Assembly (NCBI RefSeq): GCF_035998295.1 | Contig: NZ_DASYHS010000269.1 | Location: 1 to 64,000 of the forward strand | Direction of reading: 5' to 3' | Source: DASYHS01 sp035998295 | Lineage (GTDB): Bacteria; Pseudomonadota; Alphaproteobacteria; Azospirillales; Azospirillaceae | Length of the DNA: 64,000 nucleotides | In this document: positions 28,448 through 37,646 of the stretch, piece after piece | Position numbering within the stretch: position 1 is the first letter of the stretch | How the letters are laid out: every line of letters begins with the position of its first letter | Made by a program: the position numbers and the translations under genes | Notes under the pieces: model-generated | Told to the model about the DNA's origin: nothing | What the model saw: the letters and a program-made list of their open reading frames with translations, nothing else | Database searches by the model: none

Positions 28448-29827
28448 TCAGTCCACCAGCCTGACATTCGCATGGAAGCCGGGATCGACGCCGGGCGACA
28501 GGGGGCGGACGAACTCGCCGTAGAGGGCGCCCTCGGGCGCCTCGTCGACCGTCTCGGTCATGAACACCTCGACGAAGTTCCCGTTCGTCGGATAGGTGTG
28601 CCGGCCGCGCACGCCCTCGGCGACGCATTCCAGGACGGCGACCTTGAGCAGGCGGCGCGCCGGGCCGTTGGACGCGACCGGCTGCGAAGGCGCGCCGTCG
28701 TGTTCGGGGTCGTGCGGATGCGCGGCATCGACGACGAGGTTCGGGCCCGGCGGCGTTACGGGGGCGAAGCCCTCCGGCAGGGATTCCGGCAGCGGCCACA
28801 GCGTCTGCCGGCCGCTGCGGGCGAAGGTCTCGCCCGTCTCGTAGAGATAGACCTGATACCGGGTCGCCCCGGCGAGGTCGCCCGGCGGAGAGCCGCCATG
28901 CCTGGCGTGCCAGTAGCCGTCAAGGTCCCACTCCCCGCTCCCGAAGGTCGCGTCCGGGTCCGAGACCTGGTTGGCGTCACGGGGATAGTTGATGACGTTC
29001 GGAGCGGGCCAAGGCCCGCCCCCGGGCAGGTCGAAGCGGGTGTTCAGCCCGTCCCGGATCTGGTTGAACTTGACGCCGGGCGCGGTCGTCACGTCGAGGG
29101 AGTAGCACTCCGCCGGCTCCACCGCGGCAAGCGCGTTCGACAGGGCGCTCGCCCCGATCGTCCCGTCGGGCAGCGCCAGGAGGCCGAAATTGCCCGGCGC
29201 CCAGGAACCGCCACTCGGCGGCGGCTTCAGGCGGATCAGCCGGCCGATGGTCGCCGGGTCGTCGAGGTCGAAGCCCTGGTCCGCTTCGGCGGGATCGCAG
29301 AGCATCAGCGGCGGGGCGTCGCAGATATAGGGGCGGGGCTGGGCGACGGCGCGCGCGGTCATGGCCGCCGAGCGGGAGCGGCCGGTCGCCGTCATCACGT
29401 CGCCGAGCAGGAAGTCGACGCGCTTGGGGGCCAGCACGACGTCGAGGAACAGGCTGTCCTCGTCGCCGGCGGCCGGCACCGGCTCCGGGGCGACCGCACT
29501 GAAGAAGCGGACCGATTCCACGCTCAGCGCGCCGCCGTCGCCGGGGATGCCGCTGGTCTGGCTGATGGCGTCGACCGCCAGCCGCCGGGCCCGGTCCTGC
29601 GCCCCGGGCCGCCCGTCGAGCTGCGTCGCCCCGGCCATCGCGCCCGCGTCCGCCCGGTGCTGCATCTGCGCGCGCAGCACCGACATGCGGCCGATGTCGA
29701 GGGCGAGCGCTCCGGCGCCCAGCGCCGCCGTCGCGAAGAACGCGGTGTAGACGGCCACGCCGCCGCGGTCGGCGCCGACCAGGCGGCGGATCGCCGCGGC
29801 GAGGCGTTTCGGTGCGGTGCGTCCCAT
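28448..29827 (-). CDS. tadG: TadG-like pilus assembly protein
   Basis: 459 residues. The N-terminus has the TadG/Flp-associated membrane segment (RGGVAVYTAFFATAALGAGALALDIGRMSVLRAQMQHRADAGAMAGA), where ALDIGR and the DAA-type helix are characteristic. The remainder is a large extracytoplasmic domain without the von Willebrand domain of longer TadG proteins. It is the first gene of the pilus operon. A CtrA-like site lies about 90 bp upstream. Confidence 0.87.
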   Translation of the reverse strand: MGRTAPKRLAAAIRRLVGADRGGVAVYTAFFATAALGAGALALDIGRMSVLRAQMQHRADAGAMAGATQLDGRPGAQDRARRLAVDAISQTSGIPGDGGALSVESVRFFSAVAPEPVPAAGDEDSLFLDVVLAPKRVDFLLGDVMTATGRSRSAAMTARAVAQPRPYICDAPPLMLCDPAEADQGFDLDDPATIGRLIRLKPPPSGGSWAPGNFGLLALPDGTIGASALSNALAAVEPAECYSLDVTTAPGVKFNQIRDGLNTRFDLPGGGPWPAPNVINYPRDANQVSDPDATFGSGEWDLDGYWHARHGGSPPGDLAGATRYQVYLYETGETFARSGRQTLWPLPESLPEGFAPVTPPGPNLVVDAAHPHDPEHDGAPSQPVASNGPARRLLKVAVLECVAEGVRGRHTYPTNGNFVEVFMTETVDEAPEGALYGEFVRPLSPGVDPGFHANVRLVD

Positions 29828-29914
29828 GGCCCCCTCCCCGGCTGCGGCCCGTGACGGGCTCGTCGAACAGGTGTCCGATCAGGGTAGGTTAGCGCCGGCC
29901 GGGGCGGGGTTCAG

Positions 29915-29929
29915 TTAAGGGTTTGTTGA
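29915..29929 (-). promoter_or_regulatory. Near-consensus CtrA site upstream of the tad operon
   Basis: TTAAGGGTTTGTTGA is TTAA-N7-TTGA, one mismatch from the full CtrA box, 88 bp upstream of tadG. Pilus genes are CtrA targets in Caulobacter, which makes it plausible. A related but weaker motif lies upstream of the flp pilin gene (around 27400). Confidence 0.4.
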
Positions 29930-29956
29930 GAAAACCGCGGGGTTTTAGGCAAAGGC

Positions 29957-31513
29957 TCACGCGCGCCGGCGCATCAGGCCCTTGACCTCCGACAGCCGGA
30001 ACAGCCCGGTGGCGAAAGCCAGCAGCCCGTAGGCCGCGGCCCCGGCCAGGACCAGCAGCCCGAGCGCTGCGAGCGCCGACAGGTCGCCGGCCAAGCCGGA
30101 CCGTCCGCCGGCCAGGGACGCGAGCCAGGCATTGGCCGCGAACAGGGCGGCCGCCATCCCCGCGGCGGCGACGAGCATCCGCGGCAGCTTGCGCTTCAGG
30201 CGGCGGTCGGGGACGAAATGCCGGCGCCGCCAGAGGATGAAGGCCAGCAGCCCGCAATTGACCCAGGCGGCGGCGGACGTCGCGAGCGCGAGGCCGACCG
30301 GCCCGAGCGGGGCCATCAGGGCGACCTTGAGCGCCACGTTGACCGCCACCGCGACGCCGGCGATCTTCACAGGCGTCGCGGTGTCGGAACGCGCGAAGAA
30401 GCCCGGGATCAGGCATTTGATCAGCACGAAGGCCGGCAGGCCGACCGCATAGGCGCGCAGGACGTCGGCGGTCGCGGCCGCGTCGGCGGCGGTGAAGGCG
30501 CCCCGGCGGAACAGCGCGTCCAGGATCGGCCCGGCGACCACGAGGAAGGCGATCACCGCCGGCAGGGTCAGGACCAGCACGTATTCCAGGGCCCGGTTCT
30601 GGCTGTCGGATGCCGCCGCCCCGTCCCCGGCGCCGAGCTGGCGCGACAGCTGGGGAAGCAGCACCGTGCCGACCGCGACCCCGATGACGCCCAGCGGGAG
30701 CTGGTTGAGGCGGTCGGCGTAGTAGAGGTAGGAGACGGCGCCCGTCGGCAGGAAAGTCGCGATCAGCGTGTCCACGAACAGGCTGATCTGGGTCAACCCC
30801 GCCCCCAGCACCGCCGGCCCCAGCACGAGCAGGAACCGCCGCACGCCCGGCGTCATCCGCGGCAGGCCGAGCGCCAGCGAGAGCCCGGCGCGGCGCGCCT
30901 CCCAGGCGAGGTAGAGGAACTGCGCGATTCCGGCGGCGAAGACGCCCCAGGCCAGGGCATGGCCGGCGGTCGGCAGCAGCGGTGTCAGGCCGAGGAGCGC
31001 CGCGATGAAGCAGAGGTTCAGCAGGATCGGGGCGGCGGCCGCGGCGGCGAAGCGGTTCAGGCTGTTGAGCGCGCCGCCCAGCAGCGATACCAGGGTGATG
31101 AACAGCAGATAGGGAAAGGTGATCCGGGTGAACTCGACCGCGAGCGCGAACTTCCCGGGATCGTCGGTGAAGCCGGGAGCCAGCACGTGCAGCAGCCAGG
31201 GCATTCCGGCCAGCGCGCCGACGAGCAGCGCCACCTGGACCGGCAGCGCGAAGGCGAGCACCTGTTCGGCGAAGCGTTGGGCTGCCAGGCGCCCCTCGCG
31301 CACGAGCAAGCCGGAGAACTGTGGCACGAAGGCCGAATTGAAGGCACCCTCGGCGAACAGCGCCCGAAAATGGTTGGGCAGCCGGAACGCGACGAAGAAG
31401 GCGTCGGCGACCGGTCCCGCACCCAGAAGGGCTGCGGTGAGGACGTCGCGGACGAAGCCCAGGATGCGGCTGACGAGGGTCAGTCCGCCGACGGAGGCGA
31501 TATGACGAAGCAA
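29957..31513 (-). CDS. murJ: Lipid II flippase MurJ
   Basis: 518 residues with about 14 membrane segments. The opening SVGGLTLVSRILGFVRDVLTAALLG, the arginine-rich turn ADAFFVAFRLPNHFRALFAEGAFNSAFVP and the later FYARSDTATPVK-like FFARSDTATPVKIA are MurJ/MviN signatures. It flips lipid II for peptidoglycan synthesis and is normally essential. No ATG lies near the conserved N-terminus; TTG at 31513 gives the expected length, so the start is uncertain. The gene lies just upstream of the tad operon on the same strand. Confidence 0.9.
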   Translation of the reverse strand: MLRHIASVGGLTLVSRILGFVRDVLTAALLGAGPVADAFFVAFRLPNHFRALFAEGAFNSAFVPQFSGLLVREGRLAAQRFAEQVLAFALPVQVALLVGALAGMPWLLHVLAPGFTDDPGKFALAVEFTRITFPYLLFITLVSLLGGALNSLNRFAAAAAAPILLNLCFIAALLGLTPLLPTAGHALAWGVFAAGIAQFLYLAWEARRAGLSLALGLPRMTPGVRRFLLVLGPAVLGAGLTQISLFVDTLIATFLPTGAVSYLYYADRLNQLPLGVIGVAVGTVLLPQLSRQLGAGDGAAASDSQNRALEYVLVLTLPAVIAFLVVAGPILDALFRRGAFTAADAAATADVLRAYAVGLPAFVLIKCLIPGFFARSDTATPVKIAGVAVAVNVALKVALMAPLGPVGLALATSAAAWVNCGLLAFILWRRRHFVPDRRLKRKLPRMLVAAAGMAAALFAANAWLASLAGGRSGLAGDLSALAALGLLVLAGAAAYGLLAFATGLFRLSEVKGLMRRRA

Positions 31514-31607
31514 GGACGGACCCGCGGGAACGGCTGTCGGACCCCTTCCGTGTAGCCGATCCCGAGGGGCGGCGAGAAGACGATATCGTGACCAGGCGAG
31601 GATTCGA

Positions 31608-32450
31608 ATGACCACCGAGACCCCCTTTCCCCACCCCGGCCCGCTCGCGGACCCGGAATGGCTCCACCGCCACCTCGACGATCCCGGCCTGCGCATCGTC
31701 GACGTCCGCAGCGGGGCCGACGCGTTCCGGCAGGCGCACGTGCCGAACGCCGTGCATGCCGACTACGCCGCCGCCGGCTGGCGCGCCGCCGCCGAGGGGG
31801 CGCCCGGCATGCTGCCGCCGGTCGACCGCCTGTGCGACCTCGTGTCCTCGCTCGGGATCGGCAACGGCACGCTGGTCGTGCTGGTGGCGAACGGGCTCAC
31901 GGCCGGCGACTTCGGCAACGCCGCCCGCGTCTACTGGACGTTCAAGGTGCTCGGCCACGACCGGGTGACGATCCTGCGCGGCGGGCTCGCGGGCTGGACG
32001 TCCGACCCCGCGCGCCCGGTGGAAGCGGGGCCCGGCGCCGATCCCGAGCGCCGGCCCTTCACGGCCAGCTACCGCCCCGGGCTGCGCGCGGCGGTCGACG
32101 AGGTCGAGAACGCCAGCGAGACCGGCCACAGCGTCCTCCTGGACGCCCGCAGCCTGGCGCAGCACCGCGGCGAGGAGAAGAGCCCCGCCGCGCGGGTGCC
32201 CGGGACGATCCCCGGCGCGATGTGGCTGGACTGGGAGCGGCTGTATTCCGCCGGCGAGCTGAAGACGCCCGCGGGAGCGGTGCCGGAGGACAAGCCCGTC
32301 ATCGCGTTCTGCAACACCGGCCACTCCGCCGCCCTGGCCTGGTTCGTCCTGAGCGAGGTCGAGGGGCGCCCGGACGTCTCGCTCTACGACGGCTCGATGT
32401 CGCACTGGACGCAGGACCCGTCCCACCCCGTCGTGGCCGGGGGTACTTGA
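31608..32450 (+). CDS. sseA: Thiosulfate/3-mercaptopyruvate sulfurtransferase
   Basis: 280 residues with two rhodanese domains. The inactive N-terminal domain spans about 15-135 (LRIVDVRSGADAFRQAHVPNAVH) and the catalytic C-terminal domain ends with the active-site loop FCNTGHSAA, whose cysteine carries the persulfide. Enzymes of this kind transfer sulfur to cyanide, thiols or proteins; the loop cannot cleanly separate the two substrate classes. It is divergent from murJ. Confidence 0.85.
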   Translation: MTTETPFPHPGPLADPEWLHRHLDDPGLRIVDVRSGADAFRQAHVPNAVHADYAAAGWRAAAEGAPGMLPPVDRLCDLVSSLGIGNGTLVVLVANGLTAGDFGNAARVYWTFKVLGHDRVTILRGGLAGWTSDPARPVEAGPGADPERRPFTASYRPGLRAAVDEVENASETGHSVLLDARSLAQHRGEEKSPAARVPGTIPGAMWLDWERLYSAGELKTPAGAVPEDKPVIAFCNTGHSAALAWFVLSEVEGRPDVSLYDGSMSHWTQDPSHPVVAGGT

Positions 32451-32789
32451 GCGCAGGCCCGGGCAGCGGCAAGGGCAGAGAACGGCACGCAGGACGGTGC
32501 GAAGAGCGGTGCGGGGGGTGCCTGCGCTCCCCGCATGCCTCCCGCGCGTTTATTTCCTTGATCCGTGCGCGCGAATGGTCATTTATGTGCCGTCTGATTT
32601 GACCAGCGAGTGCCGGGCAATTCGTGGCCACCCACCAAGGTAGACCTCCTTGTCCGGATCGTCCTCCGGGGCGGCGCTTAATGGAATATTCATCAGACGG
32701 ACGTTGACTGGCGGCGAGGCGGCAGGCATAAGGCTGCGCCCACGCTTGTTCTATTTTTTGGCACTCACTCCTTCTGACCGGAGCCTTGC
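32451..32789 (+). other. 339-bp intergenic region upstream of fusA
   Basis: There is no convincing gene. It holds a sigma-70-like promoter near its right end and several short GC-rich palindromic stretches just after the sulfurtransferase stop (for example CGGTGCGGGGGGTGCCTGCG), which could be a terminator remnant. The AT content rises toward fusA. Confidence 0.5.
32704..32732 (+). promoter_or_regulatory. Sigma-70-type promoter for fusA
   Basis: TTGACT (32704-32709), a 17-bp spacer and CATAAG (32727-32732) form a reasonable -35/-10 pair 58 bp upstream of the fusA start. A GGAG ribosome-binding site at 32780-32783 lies six bases before ATG 32790. Confidence 0.5.
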
Positions 32790-34934
32790 ATGCCCCGTAC
32801 GACTCCGCTCGCCGATCTGCGGAATATCGGTATCATCGCACACGTCGACGCCGGGAAGACGACCACGACCGAGCGGATCCTGTACTACACGGGTCGCAAG
32901 CACACGGTGGTCGACATCCACGACACCAAGGACCTGAAGACGTCCACGACGACCGACTACATGGAGCAGGAGCAGAAGCGCGGGATCACGATCCAGTCCG
33001 CTGCCGTCTCCTGCTTCTGGAAAGACAAGAAGATCAACGTCATCGACACGCCCGGCCACGTCGACTTCACCATCGAGGTGAACCGGTCGCTGCGCGTGCT
33101 CGACGGCGCGGTCGTGGTGTTCGACGGCGTCGCCGGCGTGGAGCCGCAGTCGGAGACGAACTGGCGCCTGGCGGACAACTACCGGGTCCCGCGCATCTGC
33201 TACGTCAACAAGATGGACCGTAGCGGCGCGAACTTCCGGCGTTGCGTCGACATGATCAAGAACCGCCTCGGCGCGCGTCCGCTGCCGATCCAGCTTCCGC
33301 TGGGTTCGGAAGACAACTTCCGCGGCATGATCGACCTCGTCGAGATGAAGGCGTACCTCTGGTTCTCGGACGAGAAGGACGCCAAGATGGAGGTCTGGGA
33401 GATCACCGACGACCTCGCGGCGAAGCTGAACATCGACGTCGCCGAGGACCTGGAGATCATCAAGAGCGTCTCCGCCTATCGCCAGGAGCTGGTCGAGACC
33501 TGCCTGGAGATGGACGAGGCGGCGATGGAGGCGTATCTCGACAGCGGCGAGGATCCGGACGCCGAGACGCTGCGCGCCTGCCTGCGCAAGGGCACGGTCA
33601 AGTCGGTCTTCAACCCGGTGCTGTGCGGCTCCTCGTACAAGAACAAGGGCGTTCAGCAGCTCCTGGACGCCGTCGTCTGGTACCTGCCCGCCCCCACCGA
33701 CGTCGAGAACATCGCGACCGTCGATGCGGACGGCAACCCGGTCGGCGAGCGCAAGAGCTCGGACGAGGAGCCGTTCGCCGGCCTCGCGTTCAAGGTGATC
33801 AACGACACCTACGGCTCGCTGACCTTCGTGCGCGTCTATTCGGGCGTCGTCAGCAAGGGCATGTCGGTCCTGAACTCCACGCGCGGCAAGCGCGAGAAGA
33901 TCGGCCGCATGGTCGAGATGTTCGCCAAGGACATGAGCCCGCTGGACGAGGCCCGCGCCGGCGACATCGTCGCCTTCGTCAGCCTGTCGGAGACCGACAC
34001 CGGCGATACGCTGTGCGACGCGTCCAAGCCGGTGATCCTGGAGCGCATGCGCTTCCCGGACCCCGTCATCAGCGTCTCGGTCGAGCCGAAGAACAAGGGC
34101 GACCAGGAGAAGTTCTCGACCGCGCTCGGCAAGATGGTCCGCGCCGACCCGTCCCTGCGGCTCGAGAGCGACCGCGAGACCGGCCAGACCATCCTGCGCG
34201 GCATGGGCGAGCTGCATCTCGAAGTGACGCTCGACCGCATGCGGACCGAGTTCGGGGTGGAAGGCAACATGGGCCGTCCGCAGGTGGCGTATCGCGAGAC
34301 GATCACCGGGCCGGTCGAATACACCTACACCCACAAGAAGCAGACCGGCGGCTCCGGCCAGTACGCCGAGGTCAAGATCGTGTTCGAACCGCTCGAGCGC
34401 GGCCAGGGCTTCAAGTTCGAGGACAAGGTCGTCGGCGGCTCGATCCCGCGCGAGTACATCCCGTCGGTGCAGAAGGGCCTGGAAGTGCAGAAGGAGGACG
34501 GCGTCCTCGCCGGCTATCCGACGGTCGACTTCAAGGCCAGCCTGATCGACGGCAAGTACCATGAGGTCGACTCCAACGCGCTGACCTTCGAGATCGCGGC
34601 CAAGGCCTGCTTCCGCGAAGGGATGCGCAAGGCGAGCCCGGTCCTGCTGGAGCCGGTGATGAAGGTCGAGGTGGTGGCCCCCGAGGAGTATCTCGGCGAC
34701 ATCATCGGCGACATCAACCGCCGTCGCGGCCTGATCCTCGGCCAGCTCGAGCGCGGCACGAACACCGCCGTCGAGGCCCATGTGCCCCTGTCGGAGATGT
34801 TCGGCTACATCGGCCAGCTGCGCGGCATGACCTCGGGCCGCGGCTCCTACACGATGGAGTTCTCGCACTACGACCCGGTGCCGAAGAACGTCGCGGAAGA
34901 GATCGTCGCGGCGAGCTCGACGAAGGCGGCCTGA
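32790..34934 (+). CDS. fusA: Translation elongation factor G (stand-alone copy)
   Basis: 714 residues. GTPase motifs are intact: AHVDAGKT (17-24), DTPGH (86-90) and NKMD near 140, followed by domains II-V with the domain IV region [16 protein letters not shown] and the domain [13 protein letters not shown]. It translocates tRNA and mRNA on the ribosome. Two features are odd: it is not next to rpsL, rpsG or tuf, and switch I reads [21 protein letters not shown], about five residues longer than the common EVHDGAATMDWMEQEQ. It may be a second EF-G. A strong terminator follows. Confidence 0.92.
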   Translation: MPRTTPLADLRNIGIIAHVDAGKTTTTERILYYTGRKHTVVDIHDTKDLKTSTTTDYMEQEQKRGITIQSAAVSCFWKDKKINVIDTPGHVDFTIEVNRSLRVLDGAVVVFDGVAGVEPQSETNWRLADNYRVPRICYVNKMDRSGANFRRCVDMIKNRLGARPLPIQLPLGSEDNFRGMIDLVEMKAYLWFSDEKDAKMEVWEITDDLAAKLNIDVAEDLEIIKSVSAYRQELVETCLEMDEAAMEAYLDSGEDPDAETLRACLRKGTVKSVFNPVLCGSSYKNKGVQQLLDAVVWYLPAPTDVENIATVDADGNPVGERKSSDEEPFAGLAFKVINDTYGSLTFVRVYSGVVSKGMSVLNSTRGKREKIGRMVEMFAKDMSPLDEARAGDIVAFVSLSETDTGDTLCDASKPVILERMRFPDPVISVSVEPKNKGDQEKFSTALGKMVRADPSLRLESDRETGQTILRGMGELHLEVTLDRMRTEFGVEGNMGRPQVAYRETITGPVEYTYTHKKQTGGSGQYAEVKIVFEPLERGQGFKFEDKVVGGSIPREYIPSVQKGLEVQKEDGVLAGYPTVDFKASLIDGKYHEVDSNALTFEIAAKACFREGMRKASPVLLEPVMKVEVVAPEEYLGDIIGDINRRRGLILGQLERGTNTAVEAHVPLSEMFGYIGQLRGMTSGRGSYTMEFSHYDPVPKNVAEEIVAASSTKAA

Positions 34935-34964
34935 CGGCTCGCTGGAATCCGGCCAAACGAGGAA

Positions 34965-34998
34965 GGGCCGCCCCGGATCGACCGGGGCGGCCCTTTTT
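34965..34998 (+). terminator. Rho-independent terminator of fusA
   Basis: A perfect 12-bp stem, GGGCCGCCCCGG and CCGGGGCGGCCC with loop ATCGA, is followed by five T residues. It starts 31 bp after the fusA stop. Confidence 0.93.
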
Positions 34999-35027
34999 CG
35001 TTGGGTGAGATGGCCGTCCCGGCCTTG

Positions 35028-35056
35028 GAGCATTTCCGGATGAACCGGAAACGCTC
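35028..35056. repeat. REP-like hairpin, copy 1
   Basis: GAGCATTTCCGG-ATGAA-CCGGAAACGCTC pairs with one G-T mismatch. A second copy with the same TTTCCGG-CCGGAAA core lies 86 bp away (35142-35170). The family resemblance suggests a REP-type dispersed element. Confidence 0.55.
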
Positions 35057-35141
35057 GGGGACTTCGTGTCCCTCAAGCGCCGGCGCCGCATCCGCGGCTT
35101 TGCTTTCGCCCCTGGCGGGGCGGGGGCGCGGTCGCGCCCCT

Positions 35142-35170
35142 GAGGGTTTCCGGACGAGCCGGAAACCCTC
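35142..35170. repeat. REP-like hairpin, copy 2, at the GNAT stop
   Basis: GAGGGTTTCCGG-ACGAG-CCGGAAACCCTC is a perfect 12-bp inverted repeat. Its end touches the stop codon of the minus-strand acetyltransferase gene, where it may stabilise the mRNA 3' end. There is no T-run. Confidence 0.6.
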
Positions 35171-35634
35171 TAGTCGAGGTCGCGCTCCAGGGCGATCTCG
35201 CCCGGGACGGGGCTGAAGCCCATGCTGTTCCAGAACGGCCCGGCCGCAACCGACGTTTCGGCGACGAACAGGAAAACCCGGCGGATCCCGTCGGCCCTCA
35301 AGCTCGCCAGCGCCCGCTCGACCAGGACCCGGCCGACGCCTTCGAAGCGGAATTCCGGGTCCACCGCGATGTGGTTGACGGAGCCGCGGACGCCGATGCT
35401 GCCGGCGAGCACGGCTCCCACCACCTCTCCCCTGCGGCTGCCGTCCTGCCGGCGGGCGAGGTAGGACGCATCCCCCTCGCGCGACAGCACCTTGGCCAGC
35501 AGCCCTTCGTCCTCCCAGTCGCAGAAGGCGACTTCGGGAAAGCGCTCGAAGAACGTCGCGACCTCGGCAGCGTCGCCGGCGGTCATCCGGTCGACGCTCC
35601 AGGCGAGCACGGGCTTTTCCAGCGCCGCGCGCAT
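35170..35634 (-). CDS. GNAT-family N-acetyltransferase
   Basis: 154 residues. The acetyl-CoA-binding motif A appears as VDPEFRFEGVGRVLVERALASL (R/QxxGxG/A variant, FRFEGVG), with a preceding beta strand GSVNHIAV and the C-terminal AGPFWNSMGFSPV. These are standard GNAT features. It is the last gene of an azlC-azlD-dioxygenase-GNAT operon, nine bases after the dioxygenase, so an amino-acid-derived substrate is conceivable but unproven. Confidence 0.85.
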   Translation of the reverse strand: MRAALEKPVLAWSVDRMTAGDAAEVATFFERFPEVAFCDWEDEGLLAKVLSREGDASYLARRQDGSRRGEVVGAVLAGSIGVRGSVNHIAVDPEFRFEGVGRVLVERALASLRADGIRRVFLFVAETSVAAGPFWNSMGFSPVPGEIALERDLD

Positions 35635-35643
35635 CGCCGGCCC

Positions 35644-36429
35644 CTACTCTTCCGTCTCGTAGGGCGAGTCCGGCAGCGAGAAGGAGATCGCAAGGAGGTC
35701 GCGATGGCCGGGCACGTCGCCGGCCGCCGAGATCGGCGTCACGTAGTGCTTCATCCGCCGGTCCTCGAACCAGAGGGTGTCAAGCGGCCGCTCGAAGGTG
35801 CGCGAGGCGAGGCGCTCGCCCTCGCTGGTGTAGACGCTGCTTTCGCCGCCGACCACGCCGACGCGGTTGATCAGATGCACGCCCGCGAACGGGTAGCCGT
35901 CGCAGTGCACGCCTTCCGGCGTGATCGGCGTCGTGCTGCCGGGGGCGACGACGATGCGGATCATGTGGATCTGGCAGATCCACGTGCGCAGGCGGTATTC
36001 CTGCGGAAGCGGATACTGGTCGAAGTCGTAGCGGACGAGCTCGTTGAAGAACGGATTGTCCACCGTCTCCACCTCGACGTCGCCGAAATGCCGCTCCTTG
36101 CCGCCGACATAGGCGTTCTGCCGCTCGCTCTGGTAGTAGCGGATGTGGTTGCGGCGGGTCATCGAGCCCGTGCGGGGGTCGAAGTCGAAGTCGCTGTAGC
36201 GGCGCACGCGATAGCAGCCTTCGCCGCCGCCGTAATAGGGATCGGGATCGAGCCGGTCCCAGAACGCCTGGAGGGCCGCGACATGCGGCTTCAGGTCGTC
36301 GTCGATGATGAACTCGTCGCCGCCGGCGAGCGCGTAGAGGTCGCGCTCGACGCCGGCCCGGATGTCCTTGGAGACGCGGAGTTTCCGGGCGGCGGCGCCG
36401 GTCGGCAGAGTATCAACGGCAGCGGTCAT
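35644..36429 (-). CDS. 2-oxoglutarate/Fe(II) dioxygenase, amino-acid hydroxylase type
   Basis: 261 residues. The facial triad is visible as His175-x-Asp177 in PEGVHCDGYPFAGVHLINR and a distal His228 in RMKHYVTP, with Arg243 in GHRDLLAISFS likely binding 2-oxoglutarate. This is the layout of the PF10014 family, which includes L-isoleucine 4-dioxygenase. GAGG lies seven bases before the start. It sits behind azlC-azlD, which export branched-chain amino acids, suggesting that a hydroxylated branched-chain amino acid is made and exported. The substrate itself is inference. Confidence 0.84.
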   Translation of the reverse strand: MTAAVDTLPTGAAARKLRVSKDIRAGVERDLYALAGGDEFIIDDDLKPHVAALQAFWDRLDPDPYYGGGEGCYRVRRYSDFDFDPRTGSMTRRNHIRYYQSERQNAYVGGKERHFGDVEVETVDNPFFNELVRYDFDQYPLPQEYRLRTWICQIHMIRIVVAPGSTTPITPEGVHCDGYPFAGVHLINRVGVVGGESSVYTSEGERLASRTFERPLDTLWFEDRRMKHYVTPISAAGDVPGHRDLLAISFSLPDSPYETEE

Positions 36430-36459
36430 GTGCAGGCCTCATGGCAGGAGTGAACGGAG

Positions 36460-36786
36460 CTACATCGGAAGCTCGCGCAGCAGCGTGAGCCCGAGCATGC
36501 CGGTGAGCACCGTGGCGAACAGGCTGCGCGTCAGCACCCCGACGAGGATCGTCGGAACCGCAGCCCAGAGTTCGAGATTGGAGAACCCGAGATCGACCGC
36601 CCCCTCGCGCAGCACCAGGGCGGGCAGCAGCATCGCGGAGACCACCGAGATCGGGACATAGGCGAGCCAGACCCGCCACGCGTCGGGCAGCGACCGCTTC
36701 GACAGCAGCCAAGCCGGCAGCAGGCGCGGCAGATAGGTCACCAGCGTCATGCCGACGATGGTCAGGAAGACCGCCGACTGATCCAT
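36460..36786 (-). CDS. azlD: AzlD-family branched-chain amino acid transport protein
   Basis: 108 residues from ATG 36786. It has three or four hydrophobic segments, with the family motif TYLPRLLPAWLLSKRSLPDAWRVWLAYVPISVVSAML. AzlD is the small partner of AzlC. The start lies inside the last 25 bases of azlC, an arrangement usual for this pair. Confidence 0.9.
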   Translation of the reverse strand: MDQSAVFLTIVGMTLVTYLPRLLPAWLLSKRSLPDAWRVWLAYVPISVVSAMLLPALVLREGAVDLGFSNLELWAAVPTILVGVLTRSLFATVLTGMLGLTLLRELPM

Positions 36787-37472
36787 TTCTCCGCTCCCAG
36801 GCCGAGGGTGGCGCACAGCACCGTGGCCACGACGATGTTCCAGTAGTCCAGGCCCGCGAGGGCGGCGGCGCAGGCGGTCAGCCCCGCGGCGAGGCCGACC
36901 AGGAACTGAAGCCGCGTGCGTACCATCATCGCCAGCAACGCGATGAACATGGCGGACAGCGCATAGTCGAGCGCCAGCACCTCGATCCCCACGAGGACGG
37001 GTCCGGCGATGACGCCCAGAACCGTTCCGAAGACCCACGACCCGTGGGCCGTCGCGTTGACGGCGATCGCCTCCCCCTTGTCGAGGGGGCCGCTCTCGAA
37101 GCGCGCGGCGTGGAGGGCGAAGGCCTCGTCCGTCAGCCCGTAGGAGAAGAAGGCGATCTCGTACCAGCGCCAGCCGCGCAGATGGGGCGACATCGCCGAC
37201 GACATCAGCATGTGGCGCAGATTGACGATGAAGGTCGTCGCCACGATGACGACCGGGTCCGCCGAGAGGGCGATCAGCTGCACGGCGACCAGCTGGGAGG
37301 CGGCGCCGAGCACCATGACGCTCATCAGCACCGCCATCAGGGGAGACAGCCCGGTTTCCAGGGCCAGGATGCCGAATGCGATGCCCACCGGCAGGTAGCC
37401 GAAGGCCATCGGCATCGCACGCGACAACCCGGTGATCCAGCCCGAAGAGGATACGGCGTTGTCGATGCTCAT
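36762..37472 (-). CDS. azlC: AzlC-family branched-chain amino acid exporter
   Basis: 236 residues with about eight hydrophobic segments. AFGYLPVGIAFGILALETGLS, NLRHMLMSSAMSPHL and FSYGLTDEAFALH are AzlC signatures. With AzlD it exports branched-chain or similar amino acids and is often induced by them. It heads the operon with the dioxygenase and the acetyltransferase. Confidence 0.93.
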   Translation of the reverse strand: MSIDNAVSSSGWITGLSRAMPMAFGYLPVGIAFGILALETGLSPLMAVLMSVMVLGAASQLVAVQLIALSADPVVIVATTFIVNLRHMLMSSAMSPHLRGWRWYEIAFFSYGLTDEAFALHAARFESGPLDKGEAIAVNATAHGSWVFGTVLGVIAGPVLVGIEVLALDYALSAMFIALLAMMVRTRLQFLVGLAAGLTACAAALAGLDYWNIVVATVLCATLGLGAEKWISRRSS

Positions 37473-37544
37473 ACGTCCCCGCGCCAGGTCGCCGTCACCC
37501 CGGGTCGCGTCGCGCGATGTCCGGTCGGGTCCAGAGCGCGCAAG

Positions 37545-37620
37545 ATAATATGCAGTTAATGGGAATTCAAGTATTCACATATAAACATACATGAGAATTC
37601 ATAATATAATAAAAAGACAA
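37545..37620. promoter_or_regulatory. AT-rich island upstream of azlC
   Basis: About 75 bp of very AT-rich DNA in an otherwise GC-rich region, with two GAATTC sites flanking the core, AACATACATGAG and ATAATATAATAAAAAG. It lies between azlC and the secreted-protein gene, which both read from the minus strand. It is likely to contain the azlC promoter and may be bound by nucleoid proteins. Confidence 0.4.
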
Positions 37621-37646
37621 CGTGGGTGCCCTCGGCGAGTACCGGG

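Noticed and set aside
32790..34934. Treating the EF-G gene as the normal str-operon fusA
   Set aside because: rpsL, rpsG and tuf are absent, and a terminator closes the transcript, so the usual context does not apply; paralogue status remains open.
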